Source of the DNA: Hevea brasiliensis
Lineage: Eukaryota > Streptophyta > Magnoliopsida > Malpighiales > Euphorbiaceae
NCBI RefSeq assembly: GCF_030052815.1
Contig: NC_079499.1
Coordinates: 70,943,760-71,007,759 of the forward strand
Length of the DNA: 64,000 nucleotides
Direction: 5' to 3'
Shown here: piece after piece, positions 33,663 to 46,337 of the stretch
How the letters are laid out: each line of letters starts with the position of its first letter
How positions within the stretch are numbered: the stretch's first letter is position 1
The notes under the pieces: model-generated
Told to the model about the DNA's origin: nothing
Seen by the model: only the letters and a program-made list of their open reading frames with translations
Database searches by the model: none
Program-made: the position numbers and the translations under genes

Positions 33663-36589
33663 ATATCAATAATCAAAACATGGTTAAATTCAAAAAACAG
33701 TGGATGTCAATAAGAATTTAAAGTCCATTTCACAATATCACAATGAATCTCAATAAATCACACACAGCTTAATCATGTTCCAAAGTTCAATTCATCCCAA
33801 GAGCCGATGGCTAATGAGGTATTCAATTTGTCCCAAAAGTCGATGGCTAATAAGGTATAACATAGCTAGCTAGCAAAAATATGAGTACTCATTCTATTCA
33901 TCCTCAACAGGCACACACCTCAACACTTCAGCCAGAGAGGGAATTCAATTCGTCCCACTAGACAATCTAGCAAGGAATACAATCAATATACATGATAGCT
34001 GTGGTTTCAAACCATTTACAATGCTTTTCAATCAATAAGTATCCATGAAATATCATTCAAACAATTTTTCACAGTTTCAAACCATTTACAATGCTTTTCA
34101 AGCAATAAGTATCCATTCAAACACATTTCCATAATTGAAAACAATAATATATAAATAGTAATAGTTTATTTCAATTGAAAAATTCAAAAGAAATAACTGT
34201 TGTGCACAAACCTCTGATAACTGTCTCCTGGCCTCGACTCAGTGTTTCCTTCCCTTTCCCTGAGTCCTTGCTAATTGAGAAACACAATTTGAAGTGTTTC
34301 AGTACTCATTTAAACTGTCTCTAACGATAATGCTTGATAATTAATTCACTGAATTCTATTATTTGCCTATTCAACCTAATATGTCGACCCTCGATGCATT
34401 CTAGATAAATTAGGTTTTAATGTTACTAATATGTCACATTTGTAGCCTTTTAGGGTTGGTACATATTACCCAATTCACTTCCATGTATATTGTATTTTAT
34501 TGCAATTTGTTGGATTCCGGGATACTAGTTTGACCTAGCTGGATGACCTAGTTCCCTCAGTTTTCGGGTTTTGGTCAAAACTACAAACTTGTAGATCTAT
34601 GTCTTATTGCATGCGGGGCAAAATTTCAGGCCATTCTGAGTTTACTAGACCAAGTTATGGTAATTTTACTATTGCTGGTCAAAATGCATCAAATTGGTCA
34701 CTTTAGGTCATTTTTAGGTCAATTTAGGTTCGGCCAGTTTTTGGACCCGAACTTGTGCAAGCTATTTGACTTGCTTATGATCATTTCTGGGCTTTGGTGT
34801 CTTCATAAGACTTGTAGATATAGGTCTTAGCTATTCATGATAAAAATTTCAGGTCAATTGGACCTGTTTTGAGTGAGTTATGGCAAAAAAACTAATTGCT
34901 GCCCAAATGGTCAATTTTCAGGCCTTAATTGCACTAATCCGGATTTGGTCACTTTTCAAGTTACCTTACAAGCAGAATTTTGGCAAGCTTCGTTCATGAA
35001 AGTTGGCACATTTTGTGCCTAGTTTTACCTCCAATTGGTCTCATACCAATTGGAGCCACACATTTAAGGTTCTAGGCCCAAAACATAAACTTCCCTATTG
35101 CATTTTGTTCATTACTCATCAAAGGACACTTTTAACACTTACCAAACTACACATTCATGCCAATTCTGGTTTGTACCATAACCTAAACACAATTCACAAC
35201 ATACTGTTTGTCATTTTGGCAGCTGACAGTCACACTCAATATGCACCATATAGTACAGAATTTTTCAAACTCAAATTACAACAATTCAATCACCTAACCT
35301 AGCTCATTTACATGTCCAACCTCACACCATCATACATATACACAAGCTGCCACAACAAGTACCACAATTCAACATTAATATTCCATAAACCAAACATGAA
35401 ATGACATTTTTATAGTTCACCAAATAAAGCTGCCGGTTCATACACCTCTCTCCATTAATTTTCAAGCTTCCAAATTCAAGTACACATTCACATATACTAA
35501 GTATACATCACCCAAATTAATTCCTACACACATGAACATTTAATCAACCCTTTAATCTATCATTTACAAGCAAGAATAAACTGTCCTCAAAGAGTTTCCA
35601 TGGCTGCCAAAAGTACACATCTCCCTTTAAACATCAAACCTCAAAAATCTCTCCACAATTCAAGTACCCATAACATCCTTACAAACTTTAATGAAACAAT
35701 AATAAAAAACACAAACTTACCACTTTGGAAATTCTTCAAAACCTCACCAAAACTTCTTAAATTGCTATCAAACTCTTCCTTGCAAGGTGAGGATAAACTT
35801 TAATGAAGACAAGTGTGGGAAAAGATGGCTTGATCATGGAGTTTTAATGGCTTGAAGGTGGGCGGCCATGGGAGAGGTTTTGAGAGTTTCCATTCGGCTA
35901 ATTGAACTTTTCAAGTGAAGAAGATGGATCGCAGATTGTTAGTGGTTATTTCTATCCACTTATGATATAATATGTTGTATAATGGTCCACTAACGTAGTT
36001 TAATAATAAATAAATGTTAAACTTTCCATATTCCCACATTAAGCTCTTAATTTTTGCTAATTGAATTAGGTACCACCAATTTAATTTTTCATGATATTTT
36101 TCAAGTGTAATATCATGTATTTTTAATGGACATTTAGGTCAAAAGATAACTCGGGGTGTCAAATGGCCACAATGCCCCTGTTCGGATTGCATTCCCGATT
36201 TTTCGGTAACACCGGGTTTTGTCCGATTTTCGATTTCTCACTTTCTTTGTACTAATTAATTAATTTTTCTTTGATATTTATAATGGTATTTATACTTCAA
36301 TAGATATTTATTTAAGTCCTAAAAATATTTTCTAGGGTTCTCCGAGGTCCAGGGCTAGTCAACGGTCCACTCCGCAACTTCCCGGTGTGGTCACCCATCG
36401 CTAGGGTTCTCGGCTCGCTTAACTTGGTTATATTTCATTGCTATTATTTTTTCTTGTATTTTCTTCCCTTGTATTTCACTATTTTATGTCTCCTCACTCA
36501 TATCTAAGTGTAGTTCTAGGCATCCTAACTGTCTGGACAACACTGGTCACTGGAACAGTAGAACGCACTACCGAAATAGGGGTGTTACA

Positions 36590-36604
36590 ATTCTCTCCCC
36601 TTTA
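36590..36604 (-). other. polypurine tract of E1
   Basis: The minus strand reads AAAGGGGAGAGAAT directly before the 3' LTR. Confidence 0.82.
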
Positions 36605-36684
36605 AAATAAATTTCGTCTCGAAATTTTACTTGGCATTAGTCTCTGAAAAGCTGTGGGTGCTATCTCCTCATATCCTCTTCTCA

Positions 36685-39600
36685 TTCCCAAGTAGCTTCC
36701 TGGCCTGAATAATGGTTCCACAGCACTTTAACGAGGTGTATCTTTTTGTTCCTCAACTATTTCACCTCATATGCCTGAATTTCTATGGGTTCTTCATCAT
36801 ATGAGAGGTCTGGATTTACCTCAATCTCTTCAACTGATAGCACATGAGATGGGTCAGATCTGTACCTCCTTAACATGGACACATGGAAGACACTGTGTAT
36901 CCTTTCTAGCTCTAGAGGTAATGTCAACCGATATGCCAAAGGACCCACTCTTTCCAGAACCTCATATGGTCTGATGAAACGAGGACTCAGTTTCCCCTTT
37001 CTGCCAAATCTCATTATCCTCTTCCAAGGAGAAACTTTGATGAATACCTTATCACCCACTGCATATTCAATATTTCTTCTCTTCAGATCAACATAGGACT
37101 TCTGACGGTCTGATGCAGCCTTGAGTCTATCTCTGATCAATCTGATCTTTTCCTCTGTTTGCTGAATAATTTTTGGCCCAATCATCTTTCTTTCACCTAC
37201 CTCATCCCAACATATGGGAGTTCTACACTTCTGCCATACAAAGCTTCATATGGAGACATCCCAATGCTTGATTGGTAACTGTTGTTGTAAGCAAACTCAA
37301 TCAAAGGCAAGTGTGTATCCCAACTACCTTTAAACTCAATCACACAAGCCTGTAACATATCCTCCAATATATGAATTACCCTTTCAAACTGGCCATCTGT
37401 CTGTGGGTGGAATGTTGTGCTAAAGTTCAATCTAGTTCCTAGGGCTCTCTGAAGAGTACCCCAGAATCTAGAAGTGAACCTAGGATCTCTGTCAGATACA
37501 ATTGATACTAGCACTCCATGCAATTTTAAAATTTCATATATGTACAATCTGGCCAATCTTTCCAGGCTATAGTCCATCCGAACTGGCAAAAAGTGAGCAA
37601 ACTTGGTCAGTCTGTCAACTATAACCCATACTGCATTATGACTATTCTGTGTCCTCAGAAGTCCCGTAACAAAATCCATAGTTATCCGTTCCCATTTCCA
37701 GTATGGTACTGGCAAAGGATGTAACAAACCTGTTGGAACTTGATGTTCTGCCTTTACTTGCTAACAAGTTAGGCACTTGGAAACAAATTCAGCTATATCT
37801 CTCTTCATACCCATCCACCAGTAATTCTCTTTCAGCCCTCTGTACATTTTAGTTCCACCAGGGTGCATAGCAAAAGGAGACTCATGTGCTTCCTTCATAA
37901 TGATCTGTCTCAATTCCACCTCATCAGGAACACACATTCTGCCCTGATGTAGCAATAAACCATCATCTCTCACAGAAAATTTAGGTTTCTTGCCCTGCTG
38001 GACTTCTTTCAGTAGCTTCTGATATTTATCATCACTTTGAGCAGCCATTCTGATATGATCAATCAACACTGGCTGTACATGCCATGCAACTACTGTCTAT
38101 CCCTCATCATCAATCTCTAAACTGGTATGTTGTGCTTTCAATTCATATACCATGGACAAAGGAGAAACTATGAGACTTGCCATAGTCTTGCGACTTAAGG
38201 CATCAGCCACCACATTTGCTTTCCCTGGCTGATAGTCTATTAAACAATCATAGTCTTTAATGAGTTCTAACCATCACCTCTGCCTCAAGTTCAATTCCTT
38301 CTGGGTGCCTAAGTACTTCAAGCTCTTGTGATCTGTGTAAATGTAACATTTCTCCCCATACAAATAGTGTCTCCAGATCTTCAGAGCAAAAACAATAGCT
38401 ACTAGCTCCAAATCATGTGTTGAGTAGTTCCTCTCATGCGGTTTCAGCTGGCGTGATGCATAAGCAATGACATTTCGATCTTGTATCAGTACACAGCCTA
38501 ACCCATTGTGAGAAGCATCACTATAAACTGTATATTCTTTACCCGGAGTAGGTAAAGTAAGGACTAGAGCTTCAGTTAAACACCTCTTCAACTCATCAAA
38601 ACTCTGCTGACATTTATCTGTCCACTAAAATTTTACATCTTTCCGATGCAGCTTGGTCAGTGGAGAAGATAACATAGAAAATCCTTATACAAACCGACGG
38701 TAATATCTAGCTAAACCCAGAAAACTGCGAATTTCTGTGATGTTCCTGGGCAGCTTCCAATTAAGGATAGCTTCTACCTTGCTAGAATCTACCTTGATCC
38801 CTTCAGCTGACACAACATGTCCCAAAAAGGAGATTTCTTTCAGCCAAAATTCACATTTTGAAAATTTGGCGTATAGCTGTTTCTCCCTTAGTGTCTGCAG
38901 TACAATCTGCAGATGTCTGTCATGCTCCTCTGTATTCCTTGAATATATCAAAATGTCATCAATAAACACCACCACAAACTGGTTGATTTATGGTCTGAAG
39001 ATAGTGTTCAACAGATCCATAAAAGCAGCTGGAGCATTAGTTAACCCGAATGGCATTACTAGAAACTCATAGTAGCCATACTGAGTTCTGAAAGCAGTTT
39101 TTGGAATACTCTGCTCTTGCACCTTCAACTGATAATAACCAGACCGTAAATCAATTTTGGAGAATACAGCTGCACCCTTTAACTGATTAAACAGATCATC
39201 AATGCGAGGCAATGGATATCTGTTCTTTATTGTCACCTTGTTCAACTATCGGTAGTCAATACACAAACGAAGAGTGCCATCCTTCTTTTTAACAAACAAT
39301 ACTGGCGCTCCCCAAGGTGATACACTAGGGCGGATGAAGCCCTTTTTAAGTAGTTCTTGCAACTGTATCTTCAACTCCTTCAATTCTGCTGGTGCCATTC
39401 TATATGGTGTTATGGAGATTGGATCCACACCAGGCATAACATTAATTTCAAACTGCACCTCTCTTTCTGGAGGTAATCCTGGTAATTCATCTGGAAAGTC
39501 ATATACTGTAGGGATGTCCCTCAATGCTGGACTCCCCACTTGGGTGTCTACCATATGTGCCAAGTATGCTTCACACCACTTTCTGATCATTTTTCTGGCT

Positions 39601-39970
39601 AGTGCAGTCGAAATGATGTTTGATGGCAATAGCTGCCTCTCCCCATGTATTACCACATCACTGTACTGAGGGAGACCAAAAGTGACTGTCTTCAACCTAC
39701 AGTCAATCATGGCGTGATAGCTGGCTTTCCAATCCATGCCCAAGATGATATCATAATCTCTGAAGGGCATTTTAATGAGATCAGATAGAAAAGTGTGTCC
39801 TCGGATCACCAAAGTACAATCCCTATACATTCTATTAACCCTGACCTCCTGTCCTAACGGACTTGTTACTAGCACCTCAAAGTCCATTTTTGTACATGGA
39901 ATAGCAATGCAATCAATGATGCTAGCACTCACATAAGAATGGGTAGAACCCAGATTAAATTACATAAACA
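36685..39970 (-). pseudogene. pol: pol of E1: protease, RT, RNase H, integrase, chromodomain-like tail
   Basis: It shares a frame with gag. The protease site reads FNLGSTHSY just after a TAA near 39960; the catalytic Asp is replaced by Asn. [10 protein letters not shown], then TAG (39243-39245), [10 protein letters not shown], a TAA at 38985-38987, then [11 protein letters not shown] and [12 protein letters not shown], then TAA. RNase [35 protein letters not shown]. The integrase zinc region runs from HESPFAMHPG to CLTC, then TAG. The core includes TMDFVTGL, SDRDPRF and HPQTDGQFERV, with D, D and E all present. No intron follows (HILEDMLQACV is continuous). A single-base deletion near 37227 shifts frame before KMIGPKIIQQ and [11 protein letters not shown]. 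The tail has LRNKKIHLVKVLW and QEATWE, chromodomain-like. Inactive as written. Confidence 0.9.
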
Positions 39971-39979
39971 CATCTTGAT

Positions 39980-41288
39980 TAAAAGTTGAGAAGGTACCAG
40001 CCACAACATCAGATGTCTCGGCCTCTTCTCTCTGTCTCATTGCATAGACTCTGACTGGAGCACTGTCTTGCTTTGATTGTTTCACTGTGCCTTGGCTGCT
40101 TGCTGGGCTACCTCTACCCCTGCCTCTACCTCTGCTAGGTGGTTGTGAACTTCTGGTGACAGGGCTCTGAACTGACCCTCCTGCAGTAGTAGGAGGTGGT
40201 CCAACTCTGCGAGCACTGGTGCAGTCCCTAGCAAAGTGTCCTGTGCCTCCATAGTTATAACAGGCTCCAATAGCCTTGTAGCATATCCCACCATGATTTC
40301 TTCCACAAGTTTCACATTGGCCAGGAGGGTAGGAACCTCTGGTACTCTGCTGACCAGATAGAGGAGGTTTCTGTCCTGAATATCTTCCCCTACCAGACTT
40401 CTTGCCACCTCTGCTGTGTCCCCCATGATTCTTCCTCTTTCCAGTAGGACCACTGAGACTCTGTTCTACTGATTTTCCCTCTTTCTATGTCTTCTTTGAT
40501 TTCTTTTTCTCAGGAGCTGCTTCAGATTCAATTCTTTCTAACTCTAGGGCTTGAGAAATAAGTTCAGAGAAGTTAGTGTGTTTGAATCCGACCACTTGTA
40601 ATCTGATACTGGGCTTCAAGCCAGTTTCAAACCTCTTGCATCTCTCCCTACTGGTAGAAAGTAGACTTACTGCATAATGGCTTAAGCGGGAAAATTCCCT
40701 TTCATATTCAGCCACTGATCTACTCCCCTGTTTCAGACTTAGGAACTCTTGCAGCTTCTGGTCTACATAAGCATGAGGGACATATTTTTGTCTGAATTCC
40801 TTGAGAAAGTCATTCCATGTTAGCACTGCAGGTTCTACCAGACTGTGGAGAATGGTTTTCCACCAATCATATGCATCTCCCTGTAGCAGAGATACTGAGT
40901 ATTCAAATCTGAGCTCCTCTGTACAATGTAGCTTCTTGAATACCCTATCCATCCTCTCTAACCACTGTTCTGCCTCTAGAGGATCTATTGTCCCCTTAAA
41001 CTCTGTAGCCCCATATTTCATTAATTTGTCATACTGCCTCGTAGAAGACTGTGGTTGTACCATTGGTGTCTGTATTGGGACTTGAGTAGGCACATTACTA
41101 GCCATTTGTTGGAACATTGCAGCCATCTGCTGAGAGAACTGAGCAGAAAACTGCGGTACTGCGGGGGCTGGTGCTGCTGAACCATTGATGTTGTGTAGGG
41201 CTGGGGCATCCCCTTGCACCTCAGCCTCTATCGATTGATCGACTGAATGATAACCCTCATCCATAGTCAATGCGAGGATCTTAGACAT
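39980..41288 (-). pseudogene. gag: gag of E1
   Basis: ATG at 41288 (MSKILALTMDEGY) directly follows TTTATTTAG|G, a plausible 3' splice site. The sequence continues with FSQQMAAMFQQMASN, the core YGATEFKG and GDAYDWWKTI, and FLSLKQGSRSVAEYE. A TAG at about 40485 follows KKKSKKT. The same frame then gives a basic Gly/Arg region, a CETC...C cluster and a knuckle at 40221-40262 reading CYNYGGTGHFARDC. Tyr replaces the second zinc-binding Cys; D keeps CYNC. Arg-Gly repeats and AETSDVVAGTF lead into the protease. Confidence 0.88.
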
Positions 41289-41436
41289 CCTAAATAAATA
41301 GCACAAGGAGATTTCCTCCTGTTAGTGCATATTTATAATGTAATGTACTGTACATATCAAACAATGACATTGAGCAGTTGTACTATGAAGAAATAATATT
41401 CAAATTACAGGTGAAAACAGAATTTAAAAAAAACTA

Positions 41437-41448
41437 GCTCTAATACCA
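41437..41448 (-). other. primer binding site of E1
   Basis: The minus strand reads TGGTATTAGAGC, one mismatch from the initiator tRNA-Met complement, eight bases from the LTR end. Confidence 0.88.
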
Positions 41449-41456
41449 CTAAAACA

Positions 41457-44400
41457 TGTCACACCCTACCCCTCTGTAAGGTATAACATGATACCGTAGT
41501 ATACCTAATGAATTACCAACTTCGTCTACTGATAACCCATTAAATACACTACAAGGGATTTTAAAACTTTTCTTACTTCTTTTTACAGTGGTGAGCACTA
41601 TTTACAGGTGTTAAAAATTTTTTTTGAACTGAAGTGAAACAGCTAATACATTTGAATTAGTGGTAATTTTTGTAAAAATTTTGGCAGAGTGTCCTCTGTA
41701 TTTTGAATAAAACAGTTCTTCAAAAACCTGTAAAAAGCACTTAAAATATATTTCTCAATCTCAAACTCCAACATAATTCAGCACAATATGTTTCTCAACT
41801 CAAATCCACAACAATTTTTCAAAGGCTGAGATAAAAGAAATACAGTACAAATTTTACAAACTAAAATAACTCATAATTTATTTTTACAACTTCAATGTAC
41901 AAATTCAAATTACAACTGCTCAAAACCAAGAACACTACATACATACAGTGAACATACATTACAATACAAAATGCAAAATATGGTATACTCAATATATTCG
42001 GTGATCTCTCGCTGAATGCACTAGCAGCCTAGTTTGCTGCCCTATCAGTCTGCCTACCTGCGACAGCAATAAAAAGCTATCGCTGAGACAATGTCTCAGT
42101 GGTGCACAACATTAACCAAATAAAATTTTAAATCACAAATGATAAGTCATATATAGAGTGGATACTTAAACCATAGTTAAATTCAAGACAATGAATGTCA
42201 TAAAGAATTTAAACTCCATTTCACAATATCACAATAAATCTCAATAATCAAAACATGGTTAAATTCAAAAGACAGTGGATGTCAATAAGAATTTAAAGTC
42301 CATTTCACAATATCACAATGAATCTCAATAAATCACACACAGCTTAATCATGTTCCAAAGTTCAATTTGTCCCAAGAGCCGATGGCTAATGAGGTATTCA
42401 ATTTGTCCCAAAAGCCAATGGCTAATAAGGTATAACATAGCTAGCTAGCAAAAATATGAGTACTCATTCTATTCGTCCTCAATAGGCACACACCTCAACA
42501 CTTCAGCCAGAGAGAGAATTCAATTCGTCCCACTAGATAATCTAGCGAGGAATACAATCAATATACATGATAGCTGTGGTTTCAAACCGTTTACAATGCT
42601 TTTCAATCAATAAGTATCCATGAAATATCATTCAAACAATTTTTCACAGTTTCAAACCATTTACAATGCTTTTCAAGTAATAAGTATCCATTCAAACACA
42701 TTTCTATAATTGAAAACAATAATGTACAAATAGTCATAATATATTTCAATTGAAAAATTCAAAAGAAATAACTGTTATGCATAAACCTCTGATAACTGTC
42801 TCCTGGCCTTAACTCAGTATTTCCTTCCCTTTCCCTGAGTCTTTGCTAATTGAGAAACACAATTTGAAGTATTTCAGTACTCATTTAAACTGTCTCTAAC
42901 GATAATGCTTGATAATTAATTCACTAAATTCTATTATTTGCTTAGTCAACCTAATATGTCGACTCTCGATGCATTCTAGGTAAATTAGGTTTTAATGTTA
43001 CTAATATGTCACATTTGTACCCTTTTAGGGTTGGTACATGTTACCCAATTCACTTCCATGTATATTGCATTTTATTGCAATTTGCTGGATTCCGGGATAC
43101 TAGTTTGACCTAGCCGGATGACCTAGTTCCCTTGTTTTTCGGGTTTTAGTAAAAACTACAAACTTGTAGATCTATGTCTTATTGCATGCGGGGCAAAATT
43201 TCAGGCCATTCTGAGTTTATTAGACCAAGTTATGGTCATTTTACTATTGCTGGTCAAAATGCATCAAATTGGTCACTTTAGGTCATTTTTAGGTCAATTT
43301 AGGTTCGGCCAGTTTTTAGACCCGAACTTGTGCAAGCTATTTGACTTGCTTATGGTCATTTCTGGGCTATGGTGTCTTCATAAGACTTGTAGATTTAGGT
43401 CTTAACTATTCATGATAAAAATTTCAGGTCAATTGGACCTGGTTTGAGTGAGTTATGGCCAAAACACTAACTGCTGCCCAAATGGTCAATTTTCAGGCCT
43501 TAATTGCACTAATCCGGATTTGGTCACTTTTCAAGTTACCTTACAAGCAGAATTTTGGTAAGCTTCATTCATGAAAGTTGGCACATTTTGTGCCTAGTTT
43601 TACCTCCAATTTGTCTCATACCAATTGGAGCCACACACTTAAGGTTCTAGGCTCAAAACATAAACTGCCCTATTGCATTTTATTCATTACTCATCAAAGG
43701 ACACTTTTAACACTTACCAAACTACACATTCATGCCAATTCTGGTTTGTACCATAACCTAAACACAATTCACAACATATTGTTGATTATTTGGCAGCTTA
43801 AAATCACACTCAATATGCACCATATAGTATAGAATTTTTCAAACTCAAATTACAACAATTCAATCACCTAACCTAGCTCATTTACATGTCCAACCTCACA
43901 CCATCATACATATACACAAGCTGCCATAACAAGTATCACAATTCAACATTAATATTCCATAAATCAAACATGAAATAACATTTTTATGGTTCACCAAATC
44001 AAGCTGCCGGTTCATACACCTCTCTCCATTAATTTCCAAGCTTCCAAATTCAAGTACACATTGACATATACTAAGTATACATCACCCAAATTAATTCCTA
44101 CACACATAAACATTTAATCAACCCTTTAATCTATCATTTACAAGCAAGAATAAACTATCCTCAAGGAGTTTCCATGGCTGCCAAAAGTACACATCTCCCT
44201 TTAAACATCAAACCTCAAAAATCTCTCCACAATTCAAGTACCCATAACATCCTTACAAACTTTAATGAAATAATAATAAAAAACACAAACTTACCACTTT
44301 GGAAATTCTTCAAAACCTTACCAAAACTTCTTAAAATTGCTATCAAACTCTTCCTTGCAAGGTAAGGATAAACTTTAATGAAGACAAGTGTGGGAAAAGA

Positions 44401-45177
44401 TGGCTTGATCATGGAGTTTTAATGGCTTGAAGGTGGGCGGCCATGGGAGAGGTTTTGAGAGTTTCCATTTGGCTAATTGAACTTTTCAAGTGAAGAAGAT
44501 GGATTGCAGATTGTTAGTGGATATTTCTGTCCACTTATGATATAATATGTTGTATAATGGTCCACTAACATAGTTAAATAATAAATAAATGTTAAACTTT
44601 TCATATTCCCACATTAAGCTCTTAATTTTTGCTAATTGAATTAGGTACCACCAATTTAATTTTTCATGATATTTTCCAAGTGTAATATCATGTATTTTTA
44701 ATGGAAATTTAGGTCAAAAGATAACTCGGGGTGTCAAAAGATCACAATGCCTCTGTTCGCGTTGCATTCCCGATTTTTCAGTAACACTGAGTTTTGTCCG
44801 TTTTTCGATTTCTCACTTTTCTTTGTACTAATTAATTAAATTTTCTTTGATATTTCTAATGGTATTTATACTTCAATAGAAATTTATTTAAGTCCTAAAA
44901 ATATTTTCTAGGGTTCCCCGCTATCCAGGGCTAGTCAACGGTCCACGCTGCAACTTCCCGGTGTGGTCACCCATCGCTAGGGTTCTCGGCTCGCTTAACT
45001 TGGTTATATTTCATTGCTGTTATTTTTTTCTTTGTTTTTCTTGTATTTTCTTTTCTTGTATTTCATTATTTTATGTCTCCTCACTAATATCTAAGTGTAG
45101 TTCTAGGCATCCTAACTGTCCGGACAACATTGGTCACTGGAACAGTAGAACGCACTACCGAATATAGGGGTGTTACA
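41457..45177 (-). repeat. 5' LTR of E1
   Basis: 3721 bp, from TGTCACACCCTACCCC to GTGTTACA on the plus strand. In element sense a good splice donor, AAGTG|GTAAGTTTG, lies at 44294. The repeated modules lie at 43080-43640 and the double hairpin at 42060-42099. No gene is present. Confidence 0.92.
42060..42099 (-). other. paired hairpins in the E1 5' LTR
   Basis: GCGACAGC (42060-42067) pairs with GCTATCGC (42076-42083). CTGAGAC (42083-42089) pairs with GTCTCAG (42093-42099). Confidence 0.6.
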
Positions 45178-45182
45178 CTTCT

Positions 45183-46337
45183 CTTTCCATTCCATAACTT
45201 AACTTTAATTAGTTCATTTCTCGGTCTTATCTTCTTCCTTAACTCAATTCTTGACTCAATTATAGAGTCAAAATTTAGCACCTCTTATTATTCCTAATAA
45301 ATCCGCTATACTTTAATATTATTTTGGTTTGGTCCTCTGACCATTCGAGTCAACACTTTCACTAATATTCATAACATTTCTTGTTTCATTTAAATCAACT
45401 ATTCAAATTTTCACTTCCACAACTAGTTTATCTACTAATATTTTATAACTTACTTCCTTTTGTACTGAACTATAACCTTTCGATATTCTAACTTTTGAGT
45501 TTTAAATCCCTAAGTAGGATTTCCAAACTCATTTCCGACAATAAAAATCTGTCCTGGTATAACTATACCAAAACAGATGCCGTTAGCAACTATTCTCATC
45601 TTGGTGTACTATCTAGTAGTACGTACCTCTACACAATAGTCTCAAGTCAGTACTGTAATTTGCAGTTTACAATACAAACATCAGGAATATTGCATAGTTA
45701 CTGCAATACATTCCAATAGATCAAATTTTCCTATATCTTATCCTTCTTGAGTCCACTTATATCCTAAATTTATTTTGATTACAATATCCATTGATAATTA
45801 CTAACTGTAACATCTTTACCCTCATTTAGAGCAAGTCTATTACTGCAACTTACTTTTAGGTCCTCTTTCCTTATATTAAATAGGCTCACTAATTAGCTTT
45901 ATAATTATTGTATGCTAGCAAATATTTTCGCTAACAAACTCTTCCTAAATTAATTTCAATTATACTTGTTATCATAGTTTCTATTCTAAAGAACTAGTTG
46001 TTTCTTTCAAATAATAACTAATTGTTTCTTTCAAAAATTAAGAACTTACCAGCAGCTACATCTGAAGTTTCTACTCTTTCTCTTTAGCGAATAATGGACA
46101 CTCTGACTAATGCGCTACTATGTTCGGGTTGATTTGCTGTGTTATGATTACAAGGAGTACCAACTATATTTCTATCTTGACCTTTACTGACTGTCTGTGA
46201 ACTTCAGAGAGTAGATCGAGGTGCTTTAGTACAATCTCTAGCAAAGTGTCCATGTTCACCACAATTGTAGCAGGCTCCAGTGGCCTTAAAACAATTACCT
46301 CTATGTAGCCTGCCACAAACATGGCAGATACGGGCAG
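45183..46337 (-). pseudogene. gag: interior of D: gag C-terminus with zinc knuckle, then unrecognised AT-rich DNA
   Basis: From 46337 leftward the minus strand encodes ICHVCGRLHRGNCFKATGA, then an intact CCHC knuckle CYNCGEHGHFARDC (46231-46272), then KAPRSTL and a stop. The same frame resumes with ERVETSDVAAGKF near 46050, the point where E1 enters the protease. There similarity to pol ends, and a short 'aactagttgtttctttcaaa' duplication is seen near 45990-46030. 45183-45980 holds no gene I recognise. Confidence 0.7.

Larger units (their letters stand above)
29068..36589 (-). repeat. 3' LTR of E1, interrupted by solo LTR E2
   Basis: The two parts, 29068-29853 and 33663-36589, align in order with 41457-45177. 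It ends at the plus-strand GTGTTACA and holds the double hairpin at 29671-29710. No gene is present. Confidence 0.9.
29063..45182 (-). mobile_element. complete Ty3/gypsy retrotransposon E1 (target duplication CTTCT)
   Basis: The element proper is 29068-45177, with exact CTTCT duplications at 29063-29067 and 45178-45182. The 3' LTR is split by solo LTR E2 (29068-29853 and 33663-36589, 3713 bp together). The interior is 36590-41456 and the 5' LTR is 41457-45177 (3721 bp). Gag and pol share one frame with isolated stops and one clear single-base deletion. It inserted into D's interior. The same superfamily as A/G, but a distinct family without the integrase intron. Confidence 0.93.

Noticed and set aside
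40082..40453. 123-codon minus-strand ORF over E1 gag
   Set aside because: Out of frame with gag. The true frame there encodes the zinc clusters and Arg-Gly repeats.
45183..45980. Possible host gene or intron in the D interior
   Set aside because: Short, AT-rich, with stops in all frames and no recognisable domain; best described as unassigned retroelement interior.
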